IMG/VR virus record: IMGVR_UViG_3300032893_000205
Coordinates: 1 to 33,983 of that record
Direction: 5' to 3' (one strand)
Origin: a virus
Length of the DNA: 33,983 nt
Shown: in pieces, positions 5,962 through 13,231 of the stretch
Layout of the letters: each line of letters starts with the position of its first letter
Position numbering within the stretch: the stretch's first letter is position 1
Notes under the pieces: generated by a model
What the model saw: the letters and a program-made list of their open reading frames with translations, nothing else
The model's database searches: none
What the model was told of the DNA's origin: nothing
Made by a program: the position numbers and the translations under genes

Positions 5962-6101
5962 TCGGAAAGTCCCCAGTGCAGCGGTACAACGTATCGTTGC
6001 CGCCGGAGGTTGCCGAACAGCTTAGGGCGCTTGGAGGGGGAAACCTAAGCGCGGGGATTAGGCTTGCGCTTATCAAAGCAGCAGCGAAAGGTAGGACATG
6101 A
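5958..6101 (+). CDS. CopG/Arc-type ribbon-helix-helix protein (47 aa)
   Basis: The ATG overlaps the stop of the Ro60 gene (ATGA), so translation is coupled. The 47 residues follow the ribbon-helix-helix plan: a strand (RYNVSLPPEVA), helix A (EQLRALGGG) and helix B (NLSAGIRLALIKAAAKG). The N-S-L-P-P-E-V sequence is a standard start of this fold. It probably binds DNA as a dimer, possibly controlling the promoter of the Ro60 unit or others nearby. Its stop overlaps the next start. Confidence 0.75.
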   Translation: MIGKSPVQRYNVSLPPEVAEQLRALGGGNLSAGIRLALIKAAAKGRT

Positions 6102-6325
6102 ACCAGCATCCCCCAGCCCATCACATCCAAGCAGTGAAGCAATTCCTAGGATTCAGCCCCAAGAAGGCCCCAGAAATAGCCCAGGAAGCAGGAATAGATG
6201 ATGAGAGCTGCTACCGCGCCTTGGTGTGGCTTTACGACCGCCAAGAGGCTGCAATCTCTCGCGGCGTTGGTTGTAATGGTCGCGGTGGAAAAATTGACGG
6301 GTGGATTGAAGGAATCAATGCATGA
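6098..6325 (+). CDS. Small helix-turn-helix protein (75 aa)
   Basis: The ATG overlaps the previous TGA and AAAGGTAGG lies upstream. A helix-turn-helix is suggested by QAVKQFLGFSPKKAPEIAQ and AGIDDESCYRALVWLYDRQ, followed by a short wing-like C-terminus rich in Gly (VGCNGRGGKIDGW). It is likely a DNA-binding regulator. Partners and targets are not visible. Confidence 0.55.
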   Translation: MNQHPPAHHIQAVKQFLGFSPKKAPEIAQEAGIDDESCYRALVWLYDRQEAAISRGVGCNGRGGKIDGWIEGINA

Positions 6326-6888
6326 ACAACAGCACCATTAACAAAGACGTGATGGATGCTCTCGCTAAACTAATGACACCTGTAGGTGTGTCAAGCGAGA
6401 AGGTCGCTGAGTATCTCGGAATATCAAAGCGCCGGTCCCAAGCGACGCTTGGCAGACTCGATATCAGAGTGAAGCAGATATTCAGTCTGAACGGATGGAA
6501 TCAAAAGCATTATTTCTTGACGGCTAGCGCTAGGGACAATGCGATTGATAGAGTTGCGCAAATCAGGAAAGATTGTAAAGCTGCGGCGAAAAAGCGCGCA
6601 TCTGAACTCCGCGCCAAGCGGTACAAGACCAAATACGCAGCCGACGAGAAATTTAGAGAGGCCGCAAAAGAACATGCTAGGAAATCTCGCCTGAACAAAA
6701 AGAAGCCTAAGCCGATCAAACTAATTCAGCCTAAGATTATCGAGGCACCTGTGAGAATTGCAAAGCCAAAACCTGGTGGCCCCGCCAGAATGGAAGGCGA
6801 GGCTGACTATTCAAAAGCGAAGTGGACGATTGCACCTAAACCGCCGGAAAAGGTCTTTCGCACCAATACGCACAAACTCTGGGGGTAA
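6322..6888 (+). CDS. DNA-binding protein with basic C-terminal tail (188 aa)
   Basis: The N-terminal 50 residues contain a helix-turn-helix (SSEKVAEYLGISKRRSQATL). A long Lys/Arg-rich helical stretch follows (KAAAKKRASELRAKRYKTKY), then a Pro/Lys-rich linker. The C-terminus has the segment ARMEGEADYSKAKWTIAPKP and ends near RTNTHKLWG, similar in style to a group of phage and prophage DNA-binding proteins with a conserved C-terminal tail. It sits in the middle early block and may regulate transcription; no target is evident. Confidence 0.6.
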   Translation: MNNSTINKDVMDALAKLMTPVGVSSEKVAEYLGISKRRSQATLGRLDIRVKQIFSLNGWNQKHYFLTASARDNAIDRVAQIRKDCKAAAKKRASELRAKRYKTKYAADEKFREAAKEHARKSRLNKKKPKPIKLIQPKIIEAPVRIAKPKPGGPARMEGEADYSKAKWTIAPKPPEKVFRTNTHKLWG

Positions 6889-6890
6889 CC

Positions 6891-7073
6891 ATGACTTGTT
6901 CATGCGTCGAAGGAAAAGAGAAATGCGACTGCAGCCTATGCTCGTTCGGCAGCTATCAAGGCGACCTGTACGATGAGCAATTCCCAGCGATCGGAACCTA
7001 TCTTCCGCTTCTCATAAAGTTCTGGGGAATTGTCGGAGCGTTGGCTTTCATAGCTTGGACGATCTATGGATGA
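6891..7073 (+). CDS. Cysteine-rich small membrane protein (60 aa)
   Basis: The N-terminus is unusually rich in cysteine (MTCSCVEGKEKCDCSLCSFG: five Cys in seventeen residues). A C-terminal transmembrane segment follows (LLIKFWGIVGALAFIAWTIY). The cysteines could bind a metal. It overlaps the next gene by eight bases. I recognise no family. Confidence 0.5.
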   Translation: MTCSCVEGKEKCDCSLCSFGSYQGDLYDEQFPAIGTYLPLLIKFWGIVGALAFIAWTIYG

Positions 7074-7398
7074 ACAACTCGACCCACAGAAGCATCTAAA
7101 AAGAATGTGGGAAACAGCCCCAAAGCTCGCAAAGGCAAAAGCTGAGAGAGTTTATATGGAGGAATACAGAAAAACGCTCAAGGCCATGCTAATGAAACAG
7201 AGCCCTGCCAAAAGCTCAGCAGAACAAGAAAGAGACGCCTACGCTCATGACGACTACAAATCCCATCTAGACGGCCTTAGAGTGGCTGTGGAGGCCGAAG
7301 AATTACTTAGGTGGAGGATGGTGACAGATCAGGCCTCTGTAGAGGTCTGGAGGTCTACGGAAGCTAGTAATAGGGCGATGGATCGAGCGACGAAGTGA
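7066..7398 (+). CDS. Conserved phage protein upstream of ninG (110 aa)
   Basis: An all-helical, charged protein: LKRMWETAPKLAKAKAERVY, then EEYRKTLKAMLMKQ, then LRVAVEAEELLRWRMVTDQ, and VEVWRSTEASNRAMDRATK at the end. I recognise this overall pattern (AKAxAxRxYxEEFRK ... VEVWR) as a conserved phage protein of unknown function often found beside recombination nucleases. The end overlaps the ninG GTG start. Confidence 0.65.
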   Translation: MDEQLDPQKHLKRMWETAPKLAKAKAERVYMEEYRKTLKAMLMKQSPAKSSAEQERDAYAHDDYKSHLDGLRVAVEAEELLRWRMVTDQASVEVWRSTEASNRAMDRATK

Positions 7399-7958
7399 AA
7401 ACCTGCCGCATCTGTAAAGAGAAGTTCATCCCCTCAAGACCTTTACAACCCACATGCGGCTTTGAATGCCATCTTAAATACGCAGACAAAGTAATAGCCA
7501 AGAGCAAGGCAAAGCTAGCCAAGGAAGACCGCCGGCAGGACAGGGACAGGAAAGAGAAGCTAAAGACTCGCTCGGACTATCTAAAAGAAGCTCAATATGC
7601 TTTCAATACCTACATCAAAGCCAGGGACAAGGCCGCTGGATACGCATGCATTTCCAGTGGCCGCCCTCTTGACTGGTCGGGGAATGCTGTTGATGCCGGT
7701 CACTGGCGCAGTACCGGAGCCGCAAAACATTTACGCTTCAACGAGGACAACTGCCACGCACAATCGAAGCATGACAACCGCTATCTAGCGGGCAATGCGG
7801 TGGCTTACAGGGCTGGACTTATTGCAAGGATTGGCATTTCTCGCGTCGAAGCATTGGAAAACGACAACACATCAAAGAAATGGTCAATCGAAGAGCTAAA
7901 GTGTATTAAGAATAAATATCGAGCAATGACCCAAGCATTGCAGAAAAAGACCGATTAG
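7395..7958 (+). CDS. ninG: NinG recombination protein
   Basis: 187 residues from GTG 7395, which overlaps the stop of the gene before. It starts with a small zinc-finger (CRIC ... CGFEC), continues with a Lys-rich coiled segment and ends in the NinG core: YIKARDKAAGYACISSGR, NAVDAGHWRSTGAAKHLRFN and NCHAQSKHDNRYLAGN. NinG (Rap) of lambda acts on recombination intermediates, stimulating RecBCD-pathway exchange and cutting branched DNA. Together with the ERF gene it gives this phage its own recombination set. Confidence 0.9.
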   Translation: MKTCRICKEKFIPSRPLQPTCGFECHLKYADKVIAKSKAKLAKEDRRQDRDRKEKLKTRSDYLKEAQYAFNTYIKARDKAAGYACISSGRPLDWSGNAVDAGHWRSTGAAKHLRFNEDNCHAQSKHDNRYLAGNAVAYRAGLIARIGISRVEALENDNTSKKWSIEELKCIKNKYRAMTQALQKKTD

Positions 7959-7959
7959 C

Positions 7960-7968
7960 TGCTATACT
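7960..7968 (+). promoter_or_regulatory. Extended -10 promoter before the H-NS-like gene
   Basis: TGC-TATACT is an extended -10 element; no convincing -35 is found at 16-18 bases. The 11 bases GCTGCTATACT recur exactly at 8383-8393. The predicted start is about 20 bases before the ATG of the H-NS-like gene, which lacks a clear ribosome site. Confidence 0.45.
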
Positions 7969-7995
7969 CATTTTCCCATAGCGCCTAGACTCAAC

Positions 7996-8280
7996 ATGCA
8001 AGCATTTCAAGAAATCCTGGCCAAGAAACAAGCCGAAGAAGCGCGCACGCTCGATTGGAAAGATGTCCGGGTAGCAGAGGTCAAAGCATTCATGAAAACC
8101 CACGGGTTGACTCTCAAAGACATTCGAGAGCCCAAAGAACCAAAGCAAAAGAGCGACAAGCCTGACCTTCGCAAGACAGTCAAGATCAAATACCGTGGCC
8201 CGAATGGAGAGACTTGGACTGGTCGCGGAAAGCAGGCAAGCTGGCTCAAAGGTTTGAACAAGGAAGACTACAAGGTTTAG
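7996..8280 (+). CDS. H-NS-like nucleoid protein
   Basis: 94 residues. The C-terminal 22 residues carry the H-NS DNA-binding motif, Y66-RGPNGETWTGRGKQASW, with the T/S-G-R-G core that inserts into the minor groove of AT-rich DNA. The N-terminal part is helical (FQEILAKKQAEEARTLDWKD) and could form the oligomerisation region; total length matches short Burkholderiales H-NS proteins. A phage-coded copy may keep late genes silent, protect phage DNA from host silencing, or disturb host H-NS filaments. It has its own promoter candidate. Confidence 0.88.
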   Translation: MQAFQEILAKKQAEEARTLDWKDVRVAEVKAFMKTHGLTLKDIREPKEPKQKSDKPDLRKTVKIKYRGPNGETWTGRGKQASWLKGLNKEDYKV

Positions 8281-8308
8281 CCCACCCGAACTGACGGAAC
8301 TCAGCGCC

Positions 8309-8350
8309 GCGCTATACCATTTCTCCTCCTCCCTCCTCTGTTTATAGCGC
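8309..8350. repeat. Inverted repeat with pyrimidine-only loop core
   Basis: GCGCTATA (8309-8316) and TATAGCGC (8343-8350) pair perfectly, with one more C-G pair outside (8308/8351). The 26-base loop is almost all C and T and repeats CTCC, resembling the anti-Shine-Dalgarno sequence of 16S rRNA. A run of five T follows only ten bases later, so this is not a classical terminator. It may end or process the H-NS mRNA, or act as an RNA element. Confidence 0.55.
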
Positions 8351-8365
8351 GAGCGGGCATTTTTA

Positions 8366-8393
8366 TTGACTCATACTAGATTGCTGCTATACT
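8366..8393 (+). promoter_or_regulatory. Strong sigma70 promoter for the late-gene leader
   Basis: TTGACT (8366-8371, five of six) and TATACT (8388-8393, five of six) with a 16-base spacer and TGC just before the -10. This is the best promoter by eye in the window. The start near 8400 gives a leader of about 125 bases before the GroES-like gene. Confidence 0.65.
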
Positions 8394-8470
8394 ACAAATA
8401 TGGTCAGCATTACTAGAACCTTAACCCCGCACTGGACATCAAGGAATACGGTATCCAGCTAGTAGACCAC

Positions 8471-8509
8471 CAACGGCTCACAGGCGATGCATACCCTGTC
8501 GAGCCGTTG
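8471..8509 (+). promoter_or_regulatory. Long leader hairpin before the GroES-like gene
   Basis: CAACGGCTC (8471-8479) pairs with GAGCCGTTG (8501-8509) and ACAGG (8480-8484) with CCTGT (8495-8499), with only C8500 unpaired: 14 base pairs and a ten-base loop. It ends seven bases before the GGAG ribosome site of the TTG start at 8526. A T-rich stretch (TTGTTCTTT) follows at once, so it could terminate weakly, protect the mRNA 5' part, or control initiation. Confidence 0.65.
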
Positions 8510-8525
8510 TTCTTTGGAGAGAAGA

Positions 8526-8792
8526 TTGAAGCCACTTCAAGACTACATCTTTGTTGAACAAGACCCCGAGCGAGAATACCAAGGCGGGATCATCGTCAAG
8601 ACAAGTCAAGGCATCAAAGAATCGCAAACGCAACTCGGGCGATTCGGCACAGTCAAAGCGGTAGGCCCAGATGTAGACCAAGACCAACTCAAGCCAGGAA
8701 ATAGAATCTGCTATGGTGAGTTCGATTACCCAAAGACTCCAACCGGATATATCATCCTTCAAGACGCCGACGTTTGCGGAGTGATCGAATGA
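8526..8792 (+). CDS. GroES-like co-chaperonin
   Basis: 88 residues starting at TTG 8526, chosen because GGAG lies seven bases upstream and because the resulting N-terminus (MKPLQDYIFVEQ) matches GroES (RPLHDRV-IV). A longer ATG frame from 8487 would start inside the hairpin loop. Family features: GGIIVKTSQ in the place of the GroES mobile loop with its hydrophobic I-x-L/I-I-V contact for GroEL, then FGTVKAVGP and KPGNRICYG. It probably caps host GroEL to help fold coat or other virion proteins, as T4 gp31 does. It opens the late operon. Confidence 0.82.
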   Translation: MKPLQDYIFVEQDPEREYQGGIIVKTSQGIKESQTQLGRFGTVKAVGPDVDQDQLKPGNRICYGEFDYPKTPTGYIILQDADVCGVIE

Positions 8793-8965
8793 GTTTCTTC
8801 GATTTCCCAACAGCAGTAACCAAGCCCAAAGAGGAAAAGGCAGCAGAGCAAAAGCCAGCGCCCATCCCGATGCCTAAACTCAGCTTTGAGGAAATCGAAC
8901 AAATTGAACAGGCACGAAAGCCAGAGCCAAAGAAGCGTGGGCGTCCTCCAAAAGCAAAGGAATAA
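8789..8965 (+). CDS. Small AT-hook protein (58 aa)
   Basis: The ATG overlaps the stop of the co-chaperonin gene. After a Pro/Lys-rich N-terminus and an acidic helix (LSFEEIEQIEQARKPE), the C-terminus is KKRGRPPKAKE, a good AT-hook (G-R-P core in basic surroundings) that binds the minor groove of AT-rich DNA. It lies between chaperone and packaging genes and may assist DNA handling. Confidence 0.65.
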   Translation: MSFFDFPTAVTKPKEEKAAEQKPAPIPMPKLSFEEIEQIEQARKPEPKKRGRPPKAKE

Positions 8966-8967
8966 TC

Positions 8968-9117
8968 GTGCCACTCAAGAATTCGACATCTGAGAAGGCG
9001 TTCAAAAGTAACATCAAGGCTGAAGTGAAAGCCGGCAAACCGGTTAAACAAGCCGTCGCTATTGCATATAGTGAAAAGCGACAGGCTGCTAAGAAAAACA
9101 AAACTCCCAATAAATAA
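8968..9117 (+). CDS. Conserved small basic phage protein (49 aa)
   Basis: This frame starts at GTG 8968 two bases after the previous stop, with AAGGA nearby. The N-terminus MPLKNSTSEKAFKSNIKAEV and the motif AGKPVKQAVAIAYSEKRQ match a widespread small phage protein (MPLKKGxSxKxxxxNIKxxxxAGKPxKQAVAIAxS) of unknown function that commonly lies just before terminase genes. Basic and probably helical. Confidence 0.75.
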   Translation: MPLKNSTSEKAFKSNIKAEVKAGKPVKQAVAIAYSEKRQAAKKNKTPNK

Positions 9118-9135
9118 CTGTCTGATAATTGGACA

Positions 9136-9441
9136 ATGGGCATTAAAACAGGAAACCCTCGCGGCAGGCCAAAAGGCTCCGCAAACAAGGCCAGCAAAGA
9201 GCGAGAGGCCGCTATTGCTGCGTCTGGAATCACGCCATTGGAATACATGATTCAGCAAATGCGTGCTCCTCTTCCATCTCCCAAAGCCAAGACATATCAA
9301 GCCGCATTGCTGCTCAAATTCGAGGCTGCAAAAGCCGCGGCGCCCTATGTACATGCCAAGCTGTCGAGTATTGATGTGGGCAATAAGCCGGGCGAGACAT
9401 TCAAGGTGGGGCTACTATCCGAGGATGGCGGCCTGCTTTGA
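9136..9441 (+). CDS. Probable small terminase-type protein
   Basis: 101 residues. The N-terminus (NPRGRPKGSANKASKEREAA) is a basic GRPKGS hook, followed by helices with the KAAAPYVHAKLSSID segment near the end. Proteins of this form sit directly upstream of large terminases in many phages and are often listed as small terminase or terminase-associated. It is shorter than P22 gp3. Its stop overlaps the TTG start of the large terminase. Assignment rests on context and on the GRPKG/AAPYxHxKL pattern. Confidence 0.6.
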   Translation: MGIKTGNPRGRPKGSANKASKEREAAIAASGITPLEYMIQQMRAPLPSPKAKTYQAALLLKFEAAKAAAPYVHAKLSSIDVGNKPGETFKVGLLSEDGGLL

Positions 9442-10784
9442 GTTTTAGCCTCACCGCCAAACAAATTGAGGCCCAGCGCCTCATCAGCGGCCCTCAGACC
9501 CATACCCTGCTAGTAGGTGGCAGCCGAAGTGGTAAGACCTTCCTAGCCGTCAGAGCATTCTGCGCAAGAGCTATTGCTTGCCCAGGTGCAAGACAAGCCA
9601 TCCTCCGATTCCGGTTCAATGCGGCTAAGCAATCCATTGCAATGGATACGCTGCCCAAGGTGATGAATCTATGCTTTCCCGATGTTCCGTTCAAATGGAA
9701 CGACCAGATGGGCTATTTCGACATCGGCAAGGGTAGCCAAATCTGGATTGCAGGCTTGGATGACAAAGAGCGCACTGAAAAGATTCTGGGCCTGGAGTTC
9801 TGCGGCATCTACCTGAACGAGTCGAGTCAAATCCCATGGAGTAGCGTGGAGCTGGTGCGGACTCGCTTGGCCCAAGTGGTCAACATCAAGGTTGAAGGGA
9901 TGGAGCCGCGGCCCATCCGGCTGCTGATGCTTTACGACTGCAACCCACCGAATAAAGGCCATTGGACGTATATCTATTTCATTCAGAAGCGCGACCCAAA
10001 CACCAAGCTACAGTTAACCCACCCGGAGGATTTAGCTTATATCAAGCTAAACCCGACCGACAATATAGACAATCTGCCAGCAGACTATATTGAGAAGACG
10101 CTAGGCGGTATGAGCGCCAAGCAACAGAAGCGATTCCGATATGGTGAGTTCGCAGATGCAACCCCGAATGCATACTTCACAGATGAGACTATAGACAAAT
10201 GGAGGCACATAGGCGGTGAACTACCAGACATGCAAAGAATCGTGGTTGCAGTTGACCCATCGGGATCGGGTGACGCTGATAACGCAGACAATGACGCCAT
10301 TGGAATTGTCGTCGCTGGCCTCGGAACTGATGGGAATGGTTATGTGCTTGAGGACTGCACCGTCAAAGCAGGGCCAGCCACATGGGGAAACATCGCCACA
10401 ACGGCGTTCGATCGACACGCAGCAGATGTAATCGTAGGAGAGGGTAACTATGGCGGAGCCATGGTTGAGCAGGTTATTCGAGTAGCTCGGCCTAGAACAC
10501 CATATAAGATGGTTACTGCAAGCCGAGGAAAGGTAGTTAGAGCGGAACCTTTCTCAAGTCTCTATGAATCCGGTAAGATTCGCCATGTTGGATATTTCCC
10601 AGAACTAGAGGACGAATTGACTGCATTCAGCACCATTGGTTATACGGGAGCTAACTCACCCAATCGTGCAGATGCATTGATCTGGGCATTGACTGAGTTA
10701 TTCCCAGGCATGGTTAATCCACGCAAGAAGCCAGCAGTCAAGCAGCCAGATCGGATGCCCTCTGAACATGGATGGATGGGCTAA
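9438..10784 (+). CDS. terL: Terminase large subunit
   Basis: 448 residues from TTG 9438, overlapping the stop of the previous gene (TTGA). ATPase motifs: Walker A GGSRSGKT (27-34) and Walker B IYLNES with the catalytic E128. The C-terminal nuclease has D273 in VAVDPSGSGDADNADND, VIVGEGNYGGAMVEQ, and the NRADALIWALTEL ending. It powers DNA entry through the portal and cuts the concatemer, as in P22-like headful packaging. Length agrees with podovirus terminases. The stop overlaps the portal start (TAATG). Confidence 0.93.
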   Translation: MSFSLTAKQIEAQRLISGPQTHTLLVGGSRSGKTFLAVRAFCARAIACPGARQAILRFRFNAAKQSIAMDTLPKVMNLCFPDVPFKWNDQMGYFDIGKGSQIWIAGLDDKERTEKILGLEFCGIYLNESSQIPWSSVELVRTRLAQVVNIKVEGMEPRPIRLLMLYDCNPPNKGHWTYIYFIQKRDPNTKLQLTHPEDLAYIKLNPTDNIDNLPADYIEKTLGGMSAKQQKRFRYGEFADATPNAYFTDETIDKWRHIGGELPDMQRIVVAVDPSGSGDADNADNDAIGIVVAGLGTDGNGYVLEDCTVKAGPATWGNIATTAFDRHAADVIVGEGNYGGAMVEQVIRVARPRTPYKMVTASRGKVVRAEPFSSLYESGKIRHVGYFPELEDELTAFSTIGYTGANSPNRADALIWALTELFPGMVNPRKKPAVKQPDRMPSEHGWMG

Positions 10785-12937
10785 TGGCTAAAGAAGAACA
10801 AGACTCGATCCACCCAAAGGATGAAGACATCATCCAAGAGGCCCGCGACCATCTGCGGGAATCGGCTGACTTTGAATCCGAGAATCGAGCTGATGCACTG
10901 GCTGCGACGATCTTTCGTCACGGCGAGCAATGGCCAGCGGAACTGGCAGCTAAGCGCAAGCAGGGTGACCGCCCTAGCCTAGTCATCAACAAGACTGATG
11001 CTTTCTGCATCCAAGTCGCCAATGAACAGCGCCAGCAGCGCCCACGCATCAAGGTGCATCCAATTGGGGGAGGCGCCACAAAGAAGCGCGCAGAGGTCAT
11101 TCAAGGACTTATCAGGCATATCGAGCAGAACAAAGGTGGGGGGGACTTGGCCTACGACACAGGGTTCGATTGCTCGATCACTGGTGGTTGGGGATATTGG
11201 CGCATCATGGCCGAATATGCCCGCGAAGACGCATTTGAGCAGGAACTGTATCTAGCTCCAATCGACAACCAATTCAGCTGCTACGGAGACCCAAATAGCA
11301 CGCTTCCTGACGGTCGGGATCAAGAGAGATTCTTGATTACAGAGGTCATGAGTAAAAGTGCATTCCGATTCAAATATCCAGACGCAGATGATGGGGCTAA
11401 CTTTGTCGATACAGGGACAGGAGATGGCATCTATTGGTCAACGAAGGAAGATATTCGGGTTGCGGAATACTTCAAACTCCGCAAACGCAAAGACATTCTT
11501 GTAAAGCTCTCGGACGGTACGACCGTATGGAAGAAAGAGCTTCCACCCAATGAAGTATTGCAACAAGCGGGCATTTCGATTGTTGACGAACGCCCCTCAT
11601 ATCGTCGCGTAGTCTGTTGGTACAAACTCACAGCCCTTGAAGTCATCGACAAAAAAGAACTGCCGGGGAAATATATACCAGTGATCCCCATGTACGGCAA
11701 GGTGGCCTACATCAACGGGAAGAGAAAGCTGTCGGGCCTGGTGAAGAATGCCATGGACCCGCAGCGTAATATCAATTACTGGAATACGGCTGCGACTGAG
11801 GCAGTAGCTCTTGCTGCAAAGCCCAAATGGCTCACCGTCGCAGGATCGACGGACAACTACAAGGAAGAATGGGCAACAGCTAATACGTCGGCTACCCCAA
11901 CGCTTACCTATGATCCTGTAGACGTAGACGGCAAACCTGCTCCCCCTCCACAGCGGATTGCTCCCGAACCTCCGCCTGCTGGCATGCTGGCCTTGGTGCA
12001 GCTCGCAGACCAGAACCTAAGCTCAGTCCTCGGCATCATCGATCCTGCCATGAGAATTGGCGGGAATGTCTCAGGCAAAGCATTGAATGCCGAAAAAACA
12101 CAGAGCGATAACGGCAGCTATCACTACTTCGACAACATGACTCGCTCGATTGCATTCACCGGAGTGCAGTTGCTCGATCTGATCCCCTACTACTACTCAG
12201 AGCCGGGACGAATCGTGCGGATCATCGGGGATGATGGGCAACCGTCTCAAGAGACGCTGAACCAACCCAATCCAGACCAGCAAGCCGCAGAGCAAATCCT
12301 GAATGATGTGACAGTCGGGGAATACGATGTGGTGATGGATACTGGGCCTGGTTATCAATCCAAGCGCATGGAAGCAGTTGACTCAATGATGCCTCTATTC
12401 GAGAAGAATGAAGAGGTTTTCAAAGTCGCTGGTGACCTCCTATTCCGAAACATGGACTTCCCTGGCTCAGAGGTCATTGCAGACCGCCTGGCAGCTGCTA
12501 ATCCCCTTGCGCAGATCGATGACAAGTCGCCAATTCCTCCAGGCGTGCAGATGAAGCTGAAAGCGCAAGAGGCCCAGATTCAACAATTGCAAAAACAATT
12601 GCAACAGGCCGCGATGGAAATCAAGTTCCGTGGCGGTATCGAGCAGATGAAGCAAGAGGGCGAAACCAGGCGCACACTGATGGAAACGAGCGCCAAGGTT
12701 CACGCCAATGAACAGGATAATACCCAATGGGGCCAAGATATTGCAGCTCGCACAGCAACGGCTCGGCACGATACTGAAGTACGCTCTATTACCGCAGTGA
12801 ACGTGGCCGAGATTAATCAAATGGGCAACCTACTTAAAACAAGGGTAGATAACGCGCATGATTTGATTAAACTAGAGAAAGAAGCGGGGGTTTCCGAGTC
12901 CGAAGTAACCAGTAAATCAAACCAAAACGAGCAGTAG
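10784..12937 (+). CDS. P22-type portal protein
   Basis: 717 residues from ATG 10784 (TAATG overlap); an ATG four codons earlier is the alternative. The body shows the P22 gp1 family: GEQWPAELAAKRKQGDRPSL, FCIQVANEQRQQRPRIKV, TGFDCSITGGWGYWRI and YGDPNSTLPDGRD. P22 gp1 has about 725 residues, so size matches. The C-terminal 130 residues form a long Gln-rich helix (AQEAQIQQLQKQLQQAAMEI), like the barrel of the P22 portal. It forms the dodecameric ring to which terminase and the gp4-like adaptor bind. Confidence 0.92.
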   Translation: MAKEEQDSIHPKDEDIIQEARDHLRESADFESENRADALAATIFRHGEQWPAELAAKRKQGDRPSLVINKTDAFCIQVANEQRQQRPRIKVHPIGGGATKKRAEVIQGLIRHIEQNKGGGDLAYDTGFDCSITGGWGYWRIMAEYAREDAFEQELYLAPIDNQFSCYGDPNSTLPDGRDQERFLITEVMSKSAFRFKYPDADDGANFVDTGTGDGIYWSTKEDIRVAEYFKLRKRKDILVKLSDGTTVWKKELPPNEVLQQAGISIVDERPSYRRVVCWYKLTALEVIDKKELPGKYIPVIPMYGKVAYINGKRKLSGLVKNAMDPQRNINYWNTAATEAVALAAKPKWLTVAGSTDNYKEEWATANTSATPTLTYDPVDVDGKPAPPPQRIAPEPPPAGMLALVQLADQNLSSVLGIIDPAMRIGGNVSGKALNAEKTQSDNGSYHYFDNMTRSIAFTGVQLLDLIPYYYSEPGRIVRIIGDDGQPSQETLNQPNPDQQAAEQILNDVTVGEYDVVMDTGPGYQSKRMEAVDSMMPLFEKNEEVFKVAGDLLFRNMDFPGSEVIADRLAAANPLAQIDDKSPIPPGVQMKLKAQEAQIQQLQKQLQQAAMEIKFRGGIEQMKQEGETRRTLMETSAKVHANEQDNTQWGQDIAARTATARHDTEVRSITAVNVAEINQMGNLLKTRVDNAHDLIKLEKEAGVSESEVTSKSNQNEQ

Positions 12938-12978
12938 TGCCTCTGTTTTTCATATTCAACAGGAACGAAGGAAAGATC

Positions 12979-13182
12979 ATGTCCGCACTCACCGATCTGC
13001 AAAACGCAGTCCAACGCAATACCGAAGCCATCGCGGCAGCGGTGGCAAAACATGCTCAAGATGCACAAACCATCGCGGACCTTACTGCGCAGGTTGAGGC
13101 TCTGAAGTCTCAAGTGACCGACGATGCTGCACTGGCCGCGCTCACCTCGCAATTGGTGGCAGACGATTCCACGCTGGTTTGA
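12979..13182 (+). CDS. Small coiled-coil protein between portal and scaffold (67 aa)
   Basis: The start at ATG 12979 was chosen for the GAAGGAAAG upstream; the longer frame from 12937 has no ribosome site. The chain is a nearly continuous amphipathic helix (LTDLQNAVQRNTEAIAAAV, then TIADLTAQVEALKSQV). Similar small coiled-coil proteins occur in this position in related phages. Possible roles are scaffold helper or minor head protein; neither is shown. Confidence 0.55.
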   Translation: MSALTDLQNAVQRNTEAIAAAVAKHAQDAQTIADLTAQVEALKSQVTDDAALAALTSQLVADDSTLV

Positions 13183-13194
13183 GGTTTAAGCCTA

Positions 13195-13211
13195 CCGCTG
13201 GGCATCAGCGG
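13195..13211 (+). promoter_or_regulatory. Short hairpin before the scaffold gene
   Basis: CCGCTG (13195-13200) and CAGCGG (13206-13211) pair with a five-base loop. No T run follows, so it is not a terminator. It lies about 20 bases before the scaffold start and could influence its translation or mRNA processing. Confidence 0.4.
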
Positions 13212-13231
13212 GTAAATCCTTGGATTCATCC

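Noticed and set aside
8309-8365. A Rho-independent terminator after the H-NS-like gene
   Set aside because: The loop is 26 bases and the T run starts ten bases after the stem, so the usual geometry is missing; kept as an inverted repeat only.
8752-9354. A 200-residue leftward open frame
   Set aside because: It lies antisense to several short but well supported rightward genes and is rich in Phe, Cys and Leu as expected from reversed Lys/Glu codons.
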